Shown here piece by piece: positions 36,160 to 45,716 of a DNA stretch of 64,000 nt. The stretch is from an uncultured Vibrio sp. (GTDB lineage Bacteria > Pseudomonadota > Gammaproteobacteria > Enterobacterales > Vibrionaceae): assembly GCA_947504195.1 (NCBI GenBank), contig CANNGN010000004.1, positions 186,001 through 250,000 of the forward strand. The letters run 5' to 3'. The stretch's first letter is position 1, and each line of letters starts with the position of its first letter. The position numbers were made by a program, and so were the translations under genes. A model generated the notes under the pieces. It saw only the letters and a program-made list of their open reading frames with translations, was not told the origin of the DNA and ran no database searches.

Positions 36160-37062
36160 CTAGCGGGTAAATTCGGACATGGTTTCGGCTGCAGTTCGTA
36201 GCGACTCAATAAATTTATTCAAAGAATGACGATGTCGAGTGTGGGTAGGATATGCCAATCCATAAGGGTATGTGATGGCAGGCTCAAACGGACGCGTCAC
36301 AACACCACACCCTTCCCATACTTTCGCTGCAAAAGGCTCCAAAACACCGACAGCAAGCCCAGTCGCGATCATAGAATAAGCGGTGTGTGATGTATCAATG
36401 GAGATATGTTGAGTCAAACTGGGTTGTATAGGCTCAAGTATTCTATGTAACTTACTCCAGTAATCTGAAGTGGAATCGACAACCGTGAGAACCGACTCCC
36501 CAACGAGATCCTCAACACAAATCACCTCTTTCGTGGCAAGGGGATGAACATAAGGTGCGGCAAACACATAACGCGCGTGCCCAATGACTTCTTGCTCTAT
36601 CCCTGGCAAATCTGGAACCACAAGGCCAACAGCCAGATCAATAGAGTTTGACTGTAGCTTGGCAACAATTTCCGATACAGAGTTGGTGTAGATTGAGAAA
36701 CGTTCTTCTGGGTAATATTTTTTATGCTCTTTCACTGCAAGAGGCAATATCGAACTCGCCACAGCCGATGTACTTGCTATGGTTATCTCTTTCGGTTCTC
36801 GGCTACGGATTTTTTGCGCAGAAAATTCGAGTTTTTCTAGCCCAAGAAAACTCTCTTCAACCGACTTGAAAAACTCACTCGCCTCAAGAGTTGGGTTCAG
36901 CCGATTGCCTCTACGTTCAAACAACATAAAGCCTAACGAGCTTTCTAAATCCTTGATCAAACGGCTGACAGCTGGCTGGGTTACATGCATTTCTACGGCT
37001 GCAGCCGCTGTTGTCCCGCGTAGCATGATGTAACGGAACGCTTCTATTTGTCTAAATTTCAT
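36160..37062 (-). CDS. LysR family transcriptional regulator
   Basis: 300 residues. N-terminal helix-turn-helix MKFRQIEAFRYIMLRGTTAAAA, then HVTQPAVSRLIKDLESSLG. The C-terminal effector domain resembles NocR/OccR-type regulators of amino-acid and opine uptake. It sits between the oxoproline unit (same strand) and the peptide ABC operon (opposite strand), so it may control both. A palindrome in the gap to the ABC operon is a candidate site. Confidence 0.92.
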   Translation of the reverse strand: MKFRQIEAFRYIMLRGTTAAAAVEMHVTQPAVSRLIKDLESSLGFMLFERRGNRLNPTLEASEFFKSVEESFLGLEKLEFSAQKIRSREPKEITIASTSAVASSILPLAVKEHKKYYPEERFSIYTNSVSEIVAKLQSNSIDLAVGLVVPDLPGIEQEVIGHARYVFAAPYVHPLATKEVICVEDLVGESVLTVVDSTSDYWSKLHRILEPIQPSLTQHISIDTSHTAYSMIATGLAVGVLEPFAAKVWEGCGVVTRPFEPAITYPYGLAYPTHTRHRHSLNKFIESLRTAAETMSEFTR

Positions 37063-37071
37063 TCCCAGAGA

Positions 37072-37086
37072 ATAACATTAGGTTAT
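37072..37086. promoter_or_regulatory. Candidate LysR box ATAACATTAGGTTAT
   Basis: Inverted repeat ATAAC-N5-GTTAT, 15 bp, with the T-N11-A pattern, 10 bp before the LysR start codon. It would serve autoregulation and activation of the ABC operon at 37256. Confidence 0.55.
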
Positions 37087-37255
37087 CGGTGATACAATAT
37101 TATAAGTAGATATCATGCTTAATTTATGGATGATGGTTATAGGCGAAAGACTTACTCATGCCGTTTTGCTCAAGCAGCAATCAAGAACAAAAAGGACCTG
37201 TTCTGTAGCAGTAATAACCTCAGCAACAGCTAACACTCTGAAAAGGACGTTTGTA

Positions 37256-39085
37256 ATGGAATGCAGCACCTCTCCAACTCTTACCGTCGACAATTTGTCG
37301 GTTAAATTCGGTCAATCAACGGTCGTAGAAAACCTCGATTTCTCTGTGATGTCAGGCCGTACACTCGCCATTGTAGGTGAGTCTGGCTCTGGTAAATCCG
37401 TTACTTCTCAGTCAATTATGAGATTAGCGGATATCTCTGGAGCTACCTACTCTAGTGGACGCATATTGTTCAACTCAGACAACGGTACATCCGACCTTTT
37501 ATCTCTCTCCCAAGACGACATGCGCCATATCAGAGGCAACGATATTGCGATGATCTTTCAGGAGCCAATGACGTCTCTAAATCCGGTATACACCATTGGC
37601 GACCAAATCAGCGAAGTTATCCAGTTACACGAAGGCAAGAGCAAAGCAGAAGCTTTAAAAGACAGCCAACGATTGCTCGAAATGGTTCGACTACCCAATG
37701 CGAATCAAATGCTCACTCGTTACCCTCACCAGTTATCCGGAGGAATGAGGCAGCGAGTCATGATTGCGATGGCTCTTGCATGCCGTCCTAAATTGCTGAT
37801 TGCAGATGAACCGACCACCGCACTGGACGTTACTATTCAAGCTCAGATTTTGGCCATTATTTCTGATCTGCAAAAAGAACTCGATATGGCGGTTATTTTT
37901 ATCACCCACGATATGGGTGTCGTAGCGGAAATTGCTGATGATGTCGTGGTGATGTGGAAAGGCAAAAAAGTCGAAGAAGGTTCGGTTCAATCCATTTTTA
38001 ACAACCCTCAACACCCTTACACACAAACGCTACTCGCTGCGGTTCCTAGGCTGGGAGAAATGACAGGAGAGCAATACCCAAAACGCTTCCAAGTCGCGGT
38101 TATGGATGGTGACACACCTAAAATTATCGGTGAAGAGCAAATTCAGAATACGGCTAACTACGATGTCGATCCTCTGCTCACCGTTGAGGATATTGCCGTT
38201 CGATTTGATATCAACAGACACTTTTTTAAAGGAGTGACTCACCGCATTCATGCTGTTGAAAAAGTGAATTTCAGTATTTACCCCGGAGAAACTCTTGCGT
38301 TGGTTGGGGAGTCCGGCTCTGGCAAATCAACTATTGGACGCAGTATCCAGCAACTTCAAGCGCTATCCGAAGGCGACATTTACTACAAAGGGCGTTTAAT
38401 GCGTCATCTCACTAGAGCCCGTAAAAAACAATTGAAGCAAGAAATCCAATACATCTTTCAGGACCCGTTTGCATCACTCGATCCTAGAAAAACCGTTGGT
38501 TTTTCAATAGCTGAACCTATATACACTCATAAGATCATGCATCGATCATCTGAGGTTAAAAAGCGAGTATCAGAACTGCTAGAGCGTGTTGGGTTAAGTG
38601 CAGAACATGCTAGCCGTTATCCTCATGAGTTTTCTGGTGGTCAAAGGCAACGGATTTGCATTGCACGAGCCCTAGCCTGTAATCCAAAACTGATCATTGC
38701 CGATGAAGCACTCTCTGCTCTTGATGTGACCGTTCAGGCTCAAATCATCAACTTATTGATGGAGCTGCAAGCCGAGCAAGGAATTGCCTTACTGTTTATC
38801 AGCCATGATATGGCCGTCGTGGAAAAGATGAGTCACCGTGTTGCAGTTCTTTATCTGGGTCAAATTGCAGAAATTGGCAGCCGACAACAAGTATTGGAAA
38901 CGCCACAACACCCTTACACCAAAAAGTTACTCAATGCCGTCCCAGTGGCAGACCCCAATCGAGCTCGTAATCACTTTCAAATCACAGGTGAGATTCCTAG
39001 CCCGGTACGTAAAGTCGGCAATGAACCAGAAGCTCATACCTACAAACAACATCAAGCGGGACACTTTGTCGCGCAAGATTACTAA
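37256..39085 (+). CDS. Peptide ABC transporter, fused double ATPase
   Basis: 609 residues from ATG 37256, preceded by AAAAGGACG; an earlier in-frame ATG would add 47 implausible residues. Two complete ABC modules in tandem, as in GsiA/YejF. Both have Walker A GESGSGKS (about 41 and 347), signature [10 protein letters not shown] and [10 protein letters not shown], and Walker [13 protein letters not shown] and [12 protein letters not shown]. Each module ends in an oligopeptide-type C-terminal region. It energises the following permeases for peptide import. Confidence 0.95.
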   Translation: MECSTSPTLTVDNLSVKFGQSTVVENLDFSVMSGRTLAIVGESGSGKSVTSQSIMRLADISGATYSSGRILFNSDNGTSDLLSLSQDDMRHIRGNDIAMIFQEPMTSLNPVYTIGDQISEVIQLHEGKSKAEALKDSQRLLEMVRLPNANQMLTRYPHQLSGGMRQRVMIAMALACRPKLLIADEPTTALDVTIQAQILAIISDLQKELDMAVIFITHDMGVVAEIADDVVVMWKGKKVEEGSVQSIFNNPQHPYTQTLLAAVPRLGEMTGEQYPKRFQVAVMDGDTPKIIGEEQIQNTANYDVDPLLTVEDIAVRFDINRHFFKGVTHRIHAVEKVNFSIYPGETLALVGESGSGKSTIGRSIQQLQALSEGDIYYKGRLMRHLTRARKKQLKQEIQYIFQDPFASLDPRKTVGFSIAEPIYTHKIMHRSSEVKKRVSELLERVGLSAEHASRYPHEFSGGQRQRICIARALACNPKLIIADEALSALDVTVQAQIINLLMELQAEQGIALLFISHDMAVVEKMSHRVAVLYLGQIAEIGSRQQVLETPQHPYTKKLLNAVPVADPNRARNHFQITGEIPSPVRKVGNEPEAHTYKQHQAGHFVAQDY

Positions 39086-39124
39086 ACAGCAATACAAACT
39101 ACAACGGAAATGGAGATCCAATCT

Positions 39125-40654
39125 ATGACGACATTTAGTATTCACAAAAAACTCATTAAACCGCTTCTATTAGCGACGTCAATTTCAATCGCATCGACAG
39201 CTTCAGCGGGAACTCTCACCGTGGCTTCGTCTCAAGATCCTGGAAGTTGGGATCCTATTGATACGTATCTTATCGCTTGGTCTACCGTTGCAACCAATAT
39301 CTTTGACGGCCTGACATACCGTGATACAGACCTTGAACTCAAACCTGGGTTAGCCACAAAATGGGAAGTACTCGATGAGGGCAAACGTATTCGATTTTCC
39401 CTTCGAGAAGGCGTCACCTTTCACAATGGTGAAGCGTTTAATGCAGACTCAGTAAAATTTACATTTGAACGTCTACTAGGTGAAGAAGGTAAGAAAGGTC
39501 CACAACGTTCAAATTATGCGGCCATTGAAAGTATCGAAACCATAGATACCTATACTGTGGACTTTCATCTTCATCAACCTGATCCTGTTTTGTTAACCAA
39601 GTTATCGGGTTACGGTGCGATGATTGTCCCACCTAAGTATATCTCCGAGAAAGGTGAAGAGTACTTTAATGCACACCCTGTTGGGACAGGCGCGTTTAGC
39701 CTTGAATCCTACGAACCCAAAGTCAGTGTTGCGTTAAAACCATTTGCACAGCATTGGCGTGGCGCTCCAAAGTTAGACGCACTTAACTATCGCTTTATTG
39801 CAGAGCCCTCTACCGCGGTAGCTGAACTTCAATCAGGCCGAGTTGATATGGTCGTACCGCCAATCATTCCGATCTCAATGCTTCCGACTATTGAGCAAGA
39901 CGACTCGCTTGCGGTTAGTACGACAACCAGTCCTTCCGTTTATGCCCTTCGGTTTAATACCCAACATGGCATTACTGCTGATGAACGCGTACGTAAAGCA
40001 ATGATCTACGGTGTCGACAGACAAACGATTATTGACGCGATACTGGGTGGCCAAGCTGAACCTATCAGTAGCTTCCAGAGCCGTATTTCATTTGGTGATG
40101 ATTCAGAGCTTAAACCGTTGCCATATGACCCAGAAAAGGCAAAACAGTTGCTGAAAGACGCTGGTGTTCCAAGCGGTTCGAAAGTGCAAATCGATATTCG
40201 CGGTGGCAATGCAACATTTAACGAAGTCTCTCAAGCGATTGCAAGTTATCTACAAATAATTGGATTAAATGCGAGCATCAAACCTTACGAAACGAACATA
40301 TTCATCAATGAAATTGTTCCACAGGGTAAAACGGGAGCGATGTTCCAGCAAGCTTGGGGAGGATGGACACTGGACTACGATAATACCGCGTACTTTATGT
40401 ATCACAGCGGTGAAAAGTGGAACCCATATGACAACAACCCAGAATTGGATGCATTACTCGAGAAACAACGCACCATCAGTGATCAGACTGAACGTGAAGT
40501 CATGCTCAAATCGATCGCTAAATACACTGTTGATCATGCTCTAGAAATGCCGTTGTACAGCCTAAATGCCATTTATGGTGTGTCCAAAAAAGTTAAGAAC
40601 TTCACACCAGCTGCGGATAACCGCCTGCTGTTTAATGAAGTAACGGTTGAATAA
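39125..40654 (+). CDS. Peptide ABC transporter substrate-binding protein
   Basis: 509 residues from ATG 39125 (GGAG 9 bases before). Signal peptide to about STASA. SBP_bac_5 (DppA/OppA) family: DPGSWDPIDTYLIAWSTVA, then GLATKWEVLDEGKRIRFSL in parts, with VTFHNGEAFNADSVKFTFER. It captures peptides in the periplasm for the importer. The fold family also covers nickel and heme, but the peptidase context favours peptides. Confidence 0.94.
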   Translation: MTTFSIHKKLIKPLLLATSISIASTASAGTLTVASSQDPGSWDPIDTYLIAWSTVATNIFDGLTYRDTDLELKPGLATKWEVLDEGKRIRFSLREGVTFHNGEAFNADSVKFTFERLLGEEGKKGPQRSNYAAIESIETIDTYTVDFHLHQPDPVLLTKLSGYGAMIVPPKYISEKGEEYFNAHPVGTGAFSLESYEPKVSVALKPFAQHWRGAPKLDALNYRFIAEPSTAVAELQSGRVDMVVPPIIPISMLPTIEQDDSLAVSTTTSPSVYALRFNTQHGITADERVRKAMIYGVDRQTIIDAILGGQAEPISSFQSRISFGDDSELKPLPYDPEKAKQLLKDAGVPSGSKVQIDIRGGNATFNEVSQAIASYLQIIGLNASIKPYETNIFINEIVPQGKTGAMFQQAWGGWTLDYDNTAYFMYHSGEKWNPYDNNPELDALLEKQRTISDQTEREVMLKSIAKYTVDHALEMPLYSLNAIYGVSKKVKNFTPAADNRLLFNEVTVE

Positions 40655-40722
40655 CCACAACAACGACCGATTTACAGGCGCGGTATGGATTGCCGTGCCT
40701 TCTTTCCCAAAGGAATAAATCT

Positions 40723-41646
40723 ATGGCTCAATTTATATTTAAGCGCTTAATTCAAGCTATCTTTGTCCTGTTTTCAGTGACGCTGCTTGTGGCATTTGCC
40801 ATCCGTTTAACCGGTGATCCAGCCTTGATGCTGACACAAGGTGCTGGCAGTGTTACTGAAGCAGATTTGGTCAATATTCGCGAAGCGTTAGGCATCAACA
40901 AACCCTTTACTGTTCAATATATCGAATTTATCCAAGGGCTATTTGTTGGTGATTTTGGAAAAAGCTTTATGGGAGGTACGCCGGTTTCTCAGCTGATTGC
41001 GACTTCGGTTCCCGCAACTGTTTTTCTTGCTTTCGCGGTCATGATTGTCTCTATCCTTCTTTCGATTCCCCTTGGGATCAAGGCCGCCATCAAACGTAAT
41101 ACCTGGGTTGACCAAACCATCCGAATTTTATCTCTGATTGGTCTGTCATTTCCAAACTTCTGGTTAGCGCTAATGCTGGTTCTACTGTTCTCAATCACGC
41201 TGCAATGGCTTCCGCCGAGCGGTATGTCTGATTGGACGAGCTTTTTAATGCCGGCTTTCACTATGGGCATCATCCTAACAGCCACCAATGTCAGATTGGT
41301 TCGTACTGCCATGCTGGAAACATTGCAATCGCAATACGTTATGGTCGCCCGAGCGAAAGGCCTAAGTGAAAATACGGTTCTCTATAAACACGCGCTAAGA
41401 AATTGTGCCATCCCGCTTATTACCTACTTTGGCCTGCAATTTGGCGGTTTACTGGGAGGCATTGTCATCATTGAGCGCGTATTTAACTGGCCAGGGCTAG
41501 GCACATTAGCATTTGAAGCGGTCAGTTCTCGTGACTACCCCGTATTACAAGCAGTAATTACGATTCTTTCCATGCTTATCGTCGGTGTAAACCTTCTTGT
41601 TGATATTGCCTACGGACTTATCGACCCTCGAATCAGAACGGAGTAG
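40723..41646 (+). CDS. Peptide ABC transporter permease (DppB type)
   Basis: 307 residues from ATG 40723, with AAAGGAATAAATCT upstream. Six predicted membrane helices and the permease loop ARAKGLSENTVLYKHALRN. N-terminal RLIQAIFVLFSVTLLVAF is typical of DppB/OppB. The stop TAG is followed 3 bases later by the next start, so the two permeases are coupled. Confidence 0.94.
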   Translation: MAQFIFKRLIQAIFVLFSVTLLVAFAIRLTGDPALMLTQGAGSVTEADLVNIREALGINKPFTVQYIEFIQGLFVGDFGKSFMGGTPVSQLIATSVPATVFLAFAVMIVSILLSIPLGIKAAIKRNTWVDQTIRILSLIGLSFPNFWLALMLVLLFSITLQWLPPSGMSDWTSFLMPAFTMGIILTATNVRLVRTAMLETLQSQYVMVARAKGLSENTVLYKHALRNCAIPLITYFGLQFGGLLGGIVIIERVFNWPGLGTLAFEAVSSRDYPVLQAVITILSMLIVGVNLLVDIAYGLIDPRIRTE

Positions 41647-41651
41647 TGACC

Positions 41652-42524
41652 ATGTCAAAAGTAACAACGGCCTCTGATAAGGCATCTAGCATCAATTTTT
41701 CTGTCTTCAAAAGTCTTGAGTTTGTATTGGGTTTTGCACTCACTGCATCAATGTGCGTGCTCGTCCTTTGCTCCGATTTTCTCTTTGATGGATTGGCTGA
41801 CAAAATCAATCTTACCGCTCGCCTTATAGAGCCATTTAGCCACACTGAACACCTTTTCGGTACTGACCCCCTTGGACGAGATGTACTTGCGCGAGTCGTC
41901 GCAGGCGGCGCAGTTTCCCTGCAGGTTGGTTTTCTTTCTGTCGTTGGTGCTGTGATTTTGGGCGTCGTCATGGGGCTCATTTCTGGCTACTACAGAGGAT
42001 TCTGGGAGATGTTCGTTATGCGCTTTGCCGACGTTCAGCTTGCCCTACCATTTATTCTTCTTGCAATTACCTTTATCGCAATTGTTGGCGGTAGCCTTAC
42101 CAATATGATCATACTGCTGATTGTGTCTCAATGGGTACAGTATGCCCGCCTAGTTCGTGGCTCAGTACTTTCGTTGCGTGACCGAGAGTTCATTCAATCG
42201 GCTCAAGCGATTGGGGTCAGTGACTTTATGATTATATTTCGCCACATTCTGCCAAACCTTTTAGGTCCTGTGATTGTTCTAATGACGCTAAATGTCGCGA
42301 ACAATATTTTACTAGAAAGTAGTTTAACCTTCCTCGGGTTAGGTGTTGATCCATTGACACCAAGTTGGGGTGGCATGCTTGCCGATGGCCGTACTTATAT
42401 TCAAACCGCATGGTGGGTAAGTTTATTCCCAGGGCTTGCGATTTTATTAACCGTATTGGGCTTGAATCTGTTAGGTGACTGGCTTCGTGATTCTTTAGAC
42501 CCAACAGGAAAAACGTCGCGATGA
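41652..42524 (+). CDS. Peptide ABC transporter permease (DppC type)
   Basis: 290 residues, six membrane helices. The DppC/OppC marks HLFGTDPLGRDVLARVVAGG (about 66-85) and the loop IQSAQAIGVSDFMIIFRHILPN are clear. It pairs with the preceding permease. Its last four bases overlap the start of the carboxypeptidase gene (ATGA). Confidence 0.94.
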   Translation: MSKVTTASDKASSINFSVFKSLEFVLGFALTASMCVLVLCSDFLFDGLADKINLTARLIEPFSHTEHLFGTDPLGRDVLARVVAGGAVSLQVGFLSVVGAVILGVVMGLISGYYRGFWEMFVMRFADVQLALPFILLAITFIAIVGGSLTNMIILLIVSQWVQYARLVRGSVLSLRDREFIQSAQAIGVSDFMIIFRHILPNLLGPVIVLMTLNVANNILLESSLTFLGLGVDPLTPSWGGMLADGRTYIQTAWWVSLFPGLAILLTVLGLNLLGDWLRDSLDPTGKTSR

Positions 42525-44299
42525 GCCTGATTTTATCGACCAAAATTAAGGCGACATTGCCTGAGCTCGTCCAACAATACAGCCAGCCAGAGTATCAGAA
42601 TCATGAGATTGAGCTCTGGGTATTTAACGACAAGAAAAGTCGGCAAAGCGCAGAAAAGCAACTTCAAATGGCGGGTATCAATGCCAAAATACGAAGTGCT
42701 TATAAGCCATTACTGCACTTCGTTTTGGAAGAGCTCGACATCAACGAAGGAAACCTAGAAAAGCTGGATATTCGATATCCCGTTAATGACCACTGTCAAC
42801 CTAATCGCTTTGCCCTAGAAAGTTACCCTCTTGGTGGAATTCTAGGATTAAATAGAGTGAATTTAATTGAAAACCGAGCTCGTTCTCTGACCTACGAAAT
42901 TGATGTCGTATTGAAAACTGGCGAGAAGTTCACGCATCACGTGTTAGCGCCAAGCTCAGTAAACAAAAGTATTACTTGTGATAGACATCTGTCACCAAGT
43001 GGTTGGGTAAGAATAAACGATCCACAAGGAAATCGAGTCACAGACAAAAGTATTGTCACCGATTATGAACAGGTTTTTGAGACGATTACGCAAGCAATCA
43101 CTCATCATTCATGGCGTTCTTCACTGTTTGAAGAGCTCAATATCAACGTTCAGGGGCCAATGTTTGACGAAGAACTGCCCTATGTCCACGAACATGTGAG
43201 CCTTAGTGAAGCGCTCCATGAAGACCTCTATTTTACCATTCAAGAATGGTTTAAATACCGAGCAGGGAAAGCCCCACACGATCGCTCTTTTCGGTTTGGG
43301 CAGGTTATCCCGGACATTGTAAGCCAACAAGGCGACTATGATATTAAGATGTCTCTTGATCCTTACACTCAGAGCAATCAGGAAATGCCATGGCAAGAGC
43401 TGGAGTATGCTCAACGGCCATTGTCGTCTTCTCAAATTTCATTAACTCTCGATGAAATAGAAGGGAAACGAATCATTGCGCAGTCTGTAGCAGGCCGTCC
43501 AATCAATGCGGTTTATCATTATGGAAGCGAACTGCCGGTTATGGTAAGTGGTGGTCAACATGCCAACGAAACCACTGGCATTGTTGGCGCACTGAGAGCG
43601 GCAAAAAAGTTGGCAACGCGGCCAACCGCTCACTTTCTTGTTTCACCATTAGAAAACCCCGACGGCTACGAGACCTTCCTTCGATTGCTTCAAACTAACC
43701 CAAATCACATGCATCACGCTGCACGCTACACGGCGATGGGAAATGATTTAGATACTCACATCAAAGAGCAAGCGTATGAAAACAGTATCCGATTAAGGGC
43801 TTTTGCAAACAATCAGGTAAAACTTCACATTAATCTTCATGGCTATCCTTGTCATGAATGGGTCCGCCCGTTATCTGGCTATATTCCTGCCGGTTTTGAT
43901 AAGTGGACACTGCCAAAAGGCTTTTTTCTTGTTTTACGCTACTCTAATGACGAAATTTACCAAGATTGTGGTCGAGAGCTACTTTGGCAACTCACCAAGC
44001 GTCTAGCAGAGATTCCGCAACTGGTCGAATTTAACCAACAGCAGATCGACTTGTTCTCTTTCCATGCCCAGAATCGTGGCATTAAGGTTTTGAACAATAT
44101 CCCTTGTATTGTTTCAAAGGAAGAAAGCAGTCCGGTTCCGCTGCAATTAATCAGTGAATTTCCGGATGAGACGATCTATGGGCAGGATTTCAAATTTGGT
44201 CATAATGTCCAAAAAGCCGTTGTTCTAGAAGCCTACGATATATTTCAGTCGGTTATGAATTCTCAAGGAAAATCACGCAAGATAAATCCGCTGTTTTAG
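42521..44299 (+). CDS. M14 family zinc carboxypeptidase-like protein
   Basis: 592 residues. The first about 320 residues are of unknown fold and contain no signal peptide. The catalytic part shows zinc motif GGQHANETTG (HxxE near 346-349), NPDGYET, DLDTH and the third ligand region LHINLHGYPCHEW near 434-446. A candidate catalytic Glu is in VVLEAYD near the C terminus. M14 enzymes remove C-terminal residues or related groups. Overlap with the permease gene places it in the peptide importer operon, so it probably trims imported peptides in the cytoplasm. Confidence 0.88.
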   Translation: MSLILSTKIKATLPELVQQYSQPEYQNHEIELWVFNDKKSRQSAEKQLQMAGINAKIRSAYKPLLHFVLEELDINEGNLEKLDIRYPVNDHCQPNRFALESYPLGGILGLNRVNLIENRARSLTYEIDVVLKTGEKFTHHVLAPSSVNKSITCDRHLSPSGWVRINDPQGNRVTDKSIVTDYEQVFETITQAITHHSWRSSLFEELNINVQGPMFDEELPYVHEHVSLSEALHEDLYFTIQEWFKYRAGKAPHDRSFRFGQVIPDIVSQQGDYDIKMSLDPYTQSNQEMPWQELEYAQRPLSSSQISLTLDEIEGKRIIAQSVAGRPINAVYHYGSELPVMVSGGQHANETTGIVGALRAAKKLATRPTAHFLVSPLENPDGYETFLRLLQTNPNHMHHAARYTAMGNDLDTHIKEQAYENSIRLRAFANNQVKLHINLHGYPCHEWVRPLSGYIPAGFDKWTLPKGFFLVLRYSNDEIYQDCGRELLWQLTKRLAEIPQLVEFNQQQIDLFSFHAQNRGIKVLNNIPCIVSKEESSPVPLQLISEFPDETIYGQDFKFGHNVQKAVVLEAYDIFQSVMNSQGKSRKINPLF

Positions 44300-44316
44300 G
44301 GATGTTAGAGGTTGCT

Positions 44317-44339
44317 ACCCACGAAGCCATTTCGTGGGT
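44317..44339. terminator. Hairpin after the peptide operon
   Basis: A 9-bp perfect stem ACCCACGAA / TTCGTGGGT with 5-base loop, 18 bases after the M14 stop. No T tract follows on either strand, so it is a weak or Rho-assisted terminator, or an RNA-stabilising stem. Confidence 0.45.
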
Positions 44340-44473
44340 TAGCTTAAATTCCAATGCTAAATGTTGTATCACGAAGAGGCAGGTTAAAATGTTAACCTAT
44401 TGGAGTTCAGCATCGAGAGAGGCGCGAACTGTTGGTTATCGTTATCAAAAACAATTTTCGATAAAGAGTTTAA

Positions 44474-45028
44474 TTAGAGTGCTCTAAGCACTTGCGTTTT
44501 TAATCCGTTCTCGTACTGTTTCAATGGGAAAATGAACATCTTTGGTTGAAGCTTAGATTGAATCATCCCGGCATCAAGGTAGAACTGTTCTCGTCCTTCT
44601 CTTGACTGCAAAAATAGTGCATATACGCCTACATCTCTTGATGCAAAGAAAGCCTGACGAATTGCCCTACCAAGAAGCCACTTGCCTATACCTTGACCTT
44701 GCGAGCTTTGACACACAGCTATCTTGCTTAATAAGATACAAGGTACGGTTTTGTAAGGAAATTGCCTTTGTTCACGATTGGTGAGATGCGCTTTCTCAAA
44801 CGAGCTACTAGCCAGAGTAAAATAACCAATAACTCGTTTAGGTTCACTTTCGTTCTCAGGCTCCACAATGCATAGGTGAGGAATGGCTATTTTCCTAGCG
44901 CTCTCTTTGTGCATCGAGTTATTGAGATAATCATTCAATACCTCGACACCACAATTGAACTGTGAAAAGTCGTAGTTTGCTTCTGGGTTGAAACGTTCAA
45001 CCGTTACTTTTTGATCTTGACTGTCCAA
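44474..45028 (-). CDS. GNAT toxin of a toxin-antitoxin pair
   Basis: 184 residues. GNAT fold of the TacT/AtaT type: N-terminal FNCGVEVLNDYLNN, IPHLCIVEP, IGYFTLASSS, then acetyl-CoA loop SSQGQGIGKWLLGRAIRQAF (about 108-127) and FYLDAGM near the end. Such enzymes acetylate charged initiator or elongator tRNAs and stop translation. It overlaps the DUF1778 antitoxin gene by 25 bases, the usual arrangement. TA pairs are common cassettes of Vibrio integrons; no attC is seen after this one. Confidence 0.92.
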   Translation of the reverse strand: MDSQDQKVTVERFNPEANYDFSQFNCGVEVLNDYLNNSMHKESARKIAIPHLCIVEPENESEPKRVIGYFTLASSSFEKAHLTNREQRQFPYKTVPCILLSKIAVCQSSQGQGIGKWLLGRAIRQAFFASRDVGVYALFLQSREGREQFYLDAGMIQSKLQPKMFIFPLKQYENGLKTQVLRAL

Positions 45029-45294
45029 GATTCCTCCATAGACATACCAATGATTTCCTGCATTAACTCGTTTGGATCTACTGGATTCTCAAGGGCGTCC
45101 ATAACCGATTCCCATTGGCTTGCTTCCACCTGTAGACGCTTATGTTCGTCCACAACCTTTTGAGCCTTTGATACCGCACTTTCAGATACAAATTTACTTA
45201 CAGTAGTGTTAGACAGTATTGCTGCCTCTTCCAAAGTCCTTTTCTCACTCTCAGAAAGGCGAAATTCAACTCTCTCTTTTTTTAATGCACTCAT
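45004..45294 (-). CDS. DUF1778 antitoxin (ribbon-helix-helix)
   Basis: 96 residues from ATG 45294 (GGAGAAG ribosome site); a longer frame includes unlikely residues. RVEFRLSESEKRTLEEAAILSNTTVSKFV is typical (quoted in part). It binds DNA through its N-terminal ribbon-helix-helix and neutralises the GNAT toxin with its C-terminal part. It likely represses the pair's own promoter. Confidence 0.92.
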   Translation of the reverse strand: MSALKKERVEFRLSESEKRTLEEAAILSNTTVSKFVSESAVSKAQKVVDEHKRLQVEASQWESVMDALENPVDPNELMQEIIGMSMEESWTVKIKK

Positions 45295-45419
45295 TTCTTC
45301 TCCTCGCGCATGTGCGCTCGGCCACCCATTACTTGATGAATAACAGCTCGCAATTGGGTTTCGCAAGCCGACTCCAATAAAAATTAAATAGTCTTGATAG
45401 TATATTTATTTGTACGGGT

Positions 45420-45481
45420 TATAACCGGACAAGTAAATATTCGTATGAATTGACGTTAGTGTCAACTAATTTGTCCGTTAT
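45420..45481. promoter_or_regulatory. Imperfect 62-bp palindrome with TA promoter
   Basis: Outer arms ATAACCGGACAAGTAA (45421-45436) and an imperfect complement ending TTTGTCCGTTAT (to 45481). Inside, TTGAC-N6-GTCAA forms a smaller inverted repeat. On the minus strand, TTGACA could be a -35 box of the antitoxin gene with GAATAT about 17 bases downstream. The outer arms could be a worn attC site. Confidence 0.45.
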
Positions 45482-45500
45482 TTCACCGTATAAAGAGGGC

Positions 45501-45714
45501 CTCAAGGGAGCGAGCTCGCACAGCGATAAAAGAAAGTGGGTGCTTCAAAGTCCATAAGAAAACCCAAGGAGGACATCATCAGGTTCGAACTGTTTTGTAC
45601 ATGGCGATGATGTCCGCAATACAGTCCAATCCCGTTTTTAAGGAGACTTATCATCGACTCGTCGCGGCTAGAAAGCCCAAGAAAGTAGCTATCATCGCCT
45701 GTATTAGCCACTAA
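45501..45714 (+). pseudogene. 3' remnant of an IS110 transposase
   Basis: A frame reading KESGCFKVHKKTQGG, then [20 protein letters not shown] and [15 protein letters not shown] is nearly identical in protein to residues about 236-300 of the complete IS110 transposase at 48719. The 5' two thirds of the gene are missing and similarity stops near 45706. The remnant directly abuts the stop codon of the DUF1801 gene, where that cassette's attC should be. Confidence 0.9.
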
Positions 45715-45716
45715 AG

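Noticed and set aside
45502..45711. 69-codon minus-strand frame over the IS110 remnant
   Set aside because: Antisense to the recognisable transposase remnant on the plus strand.
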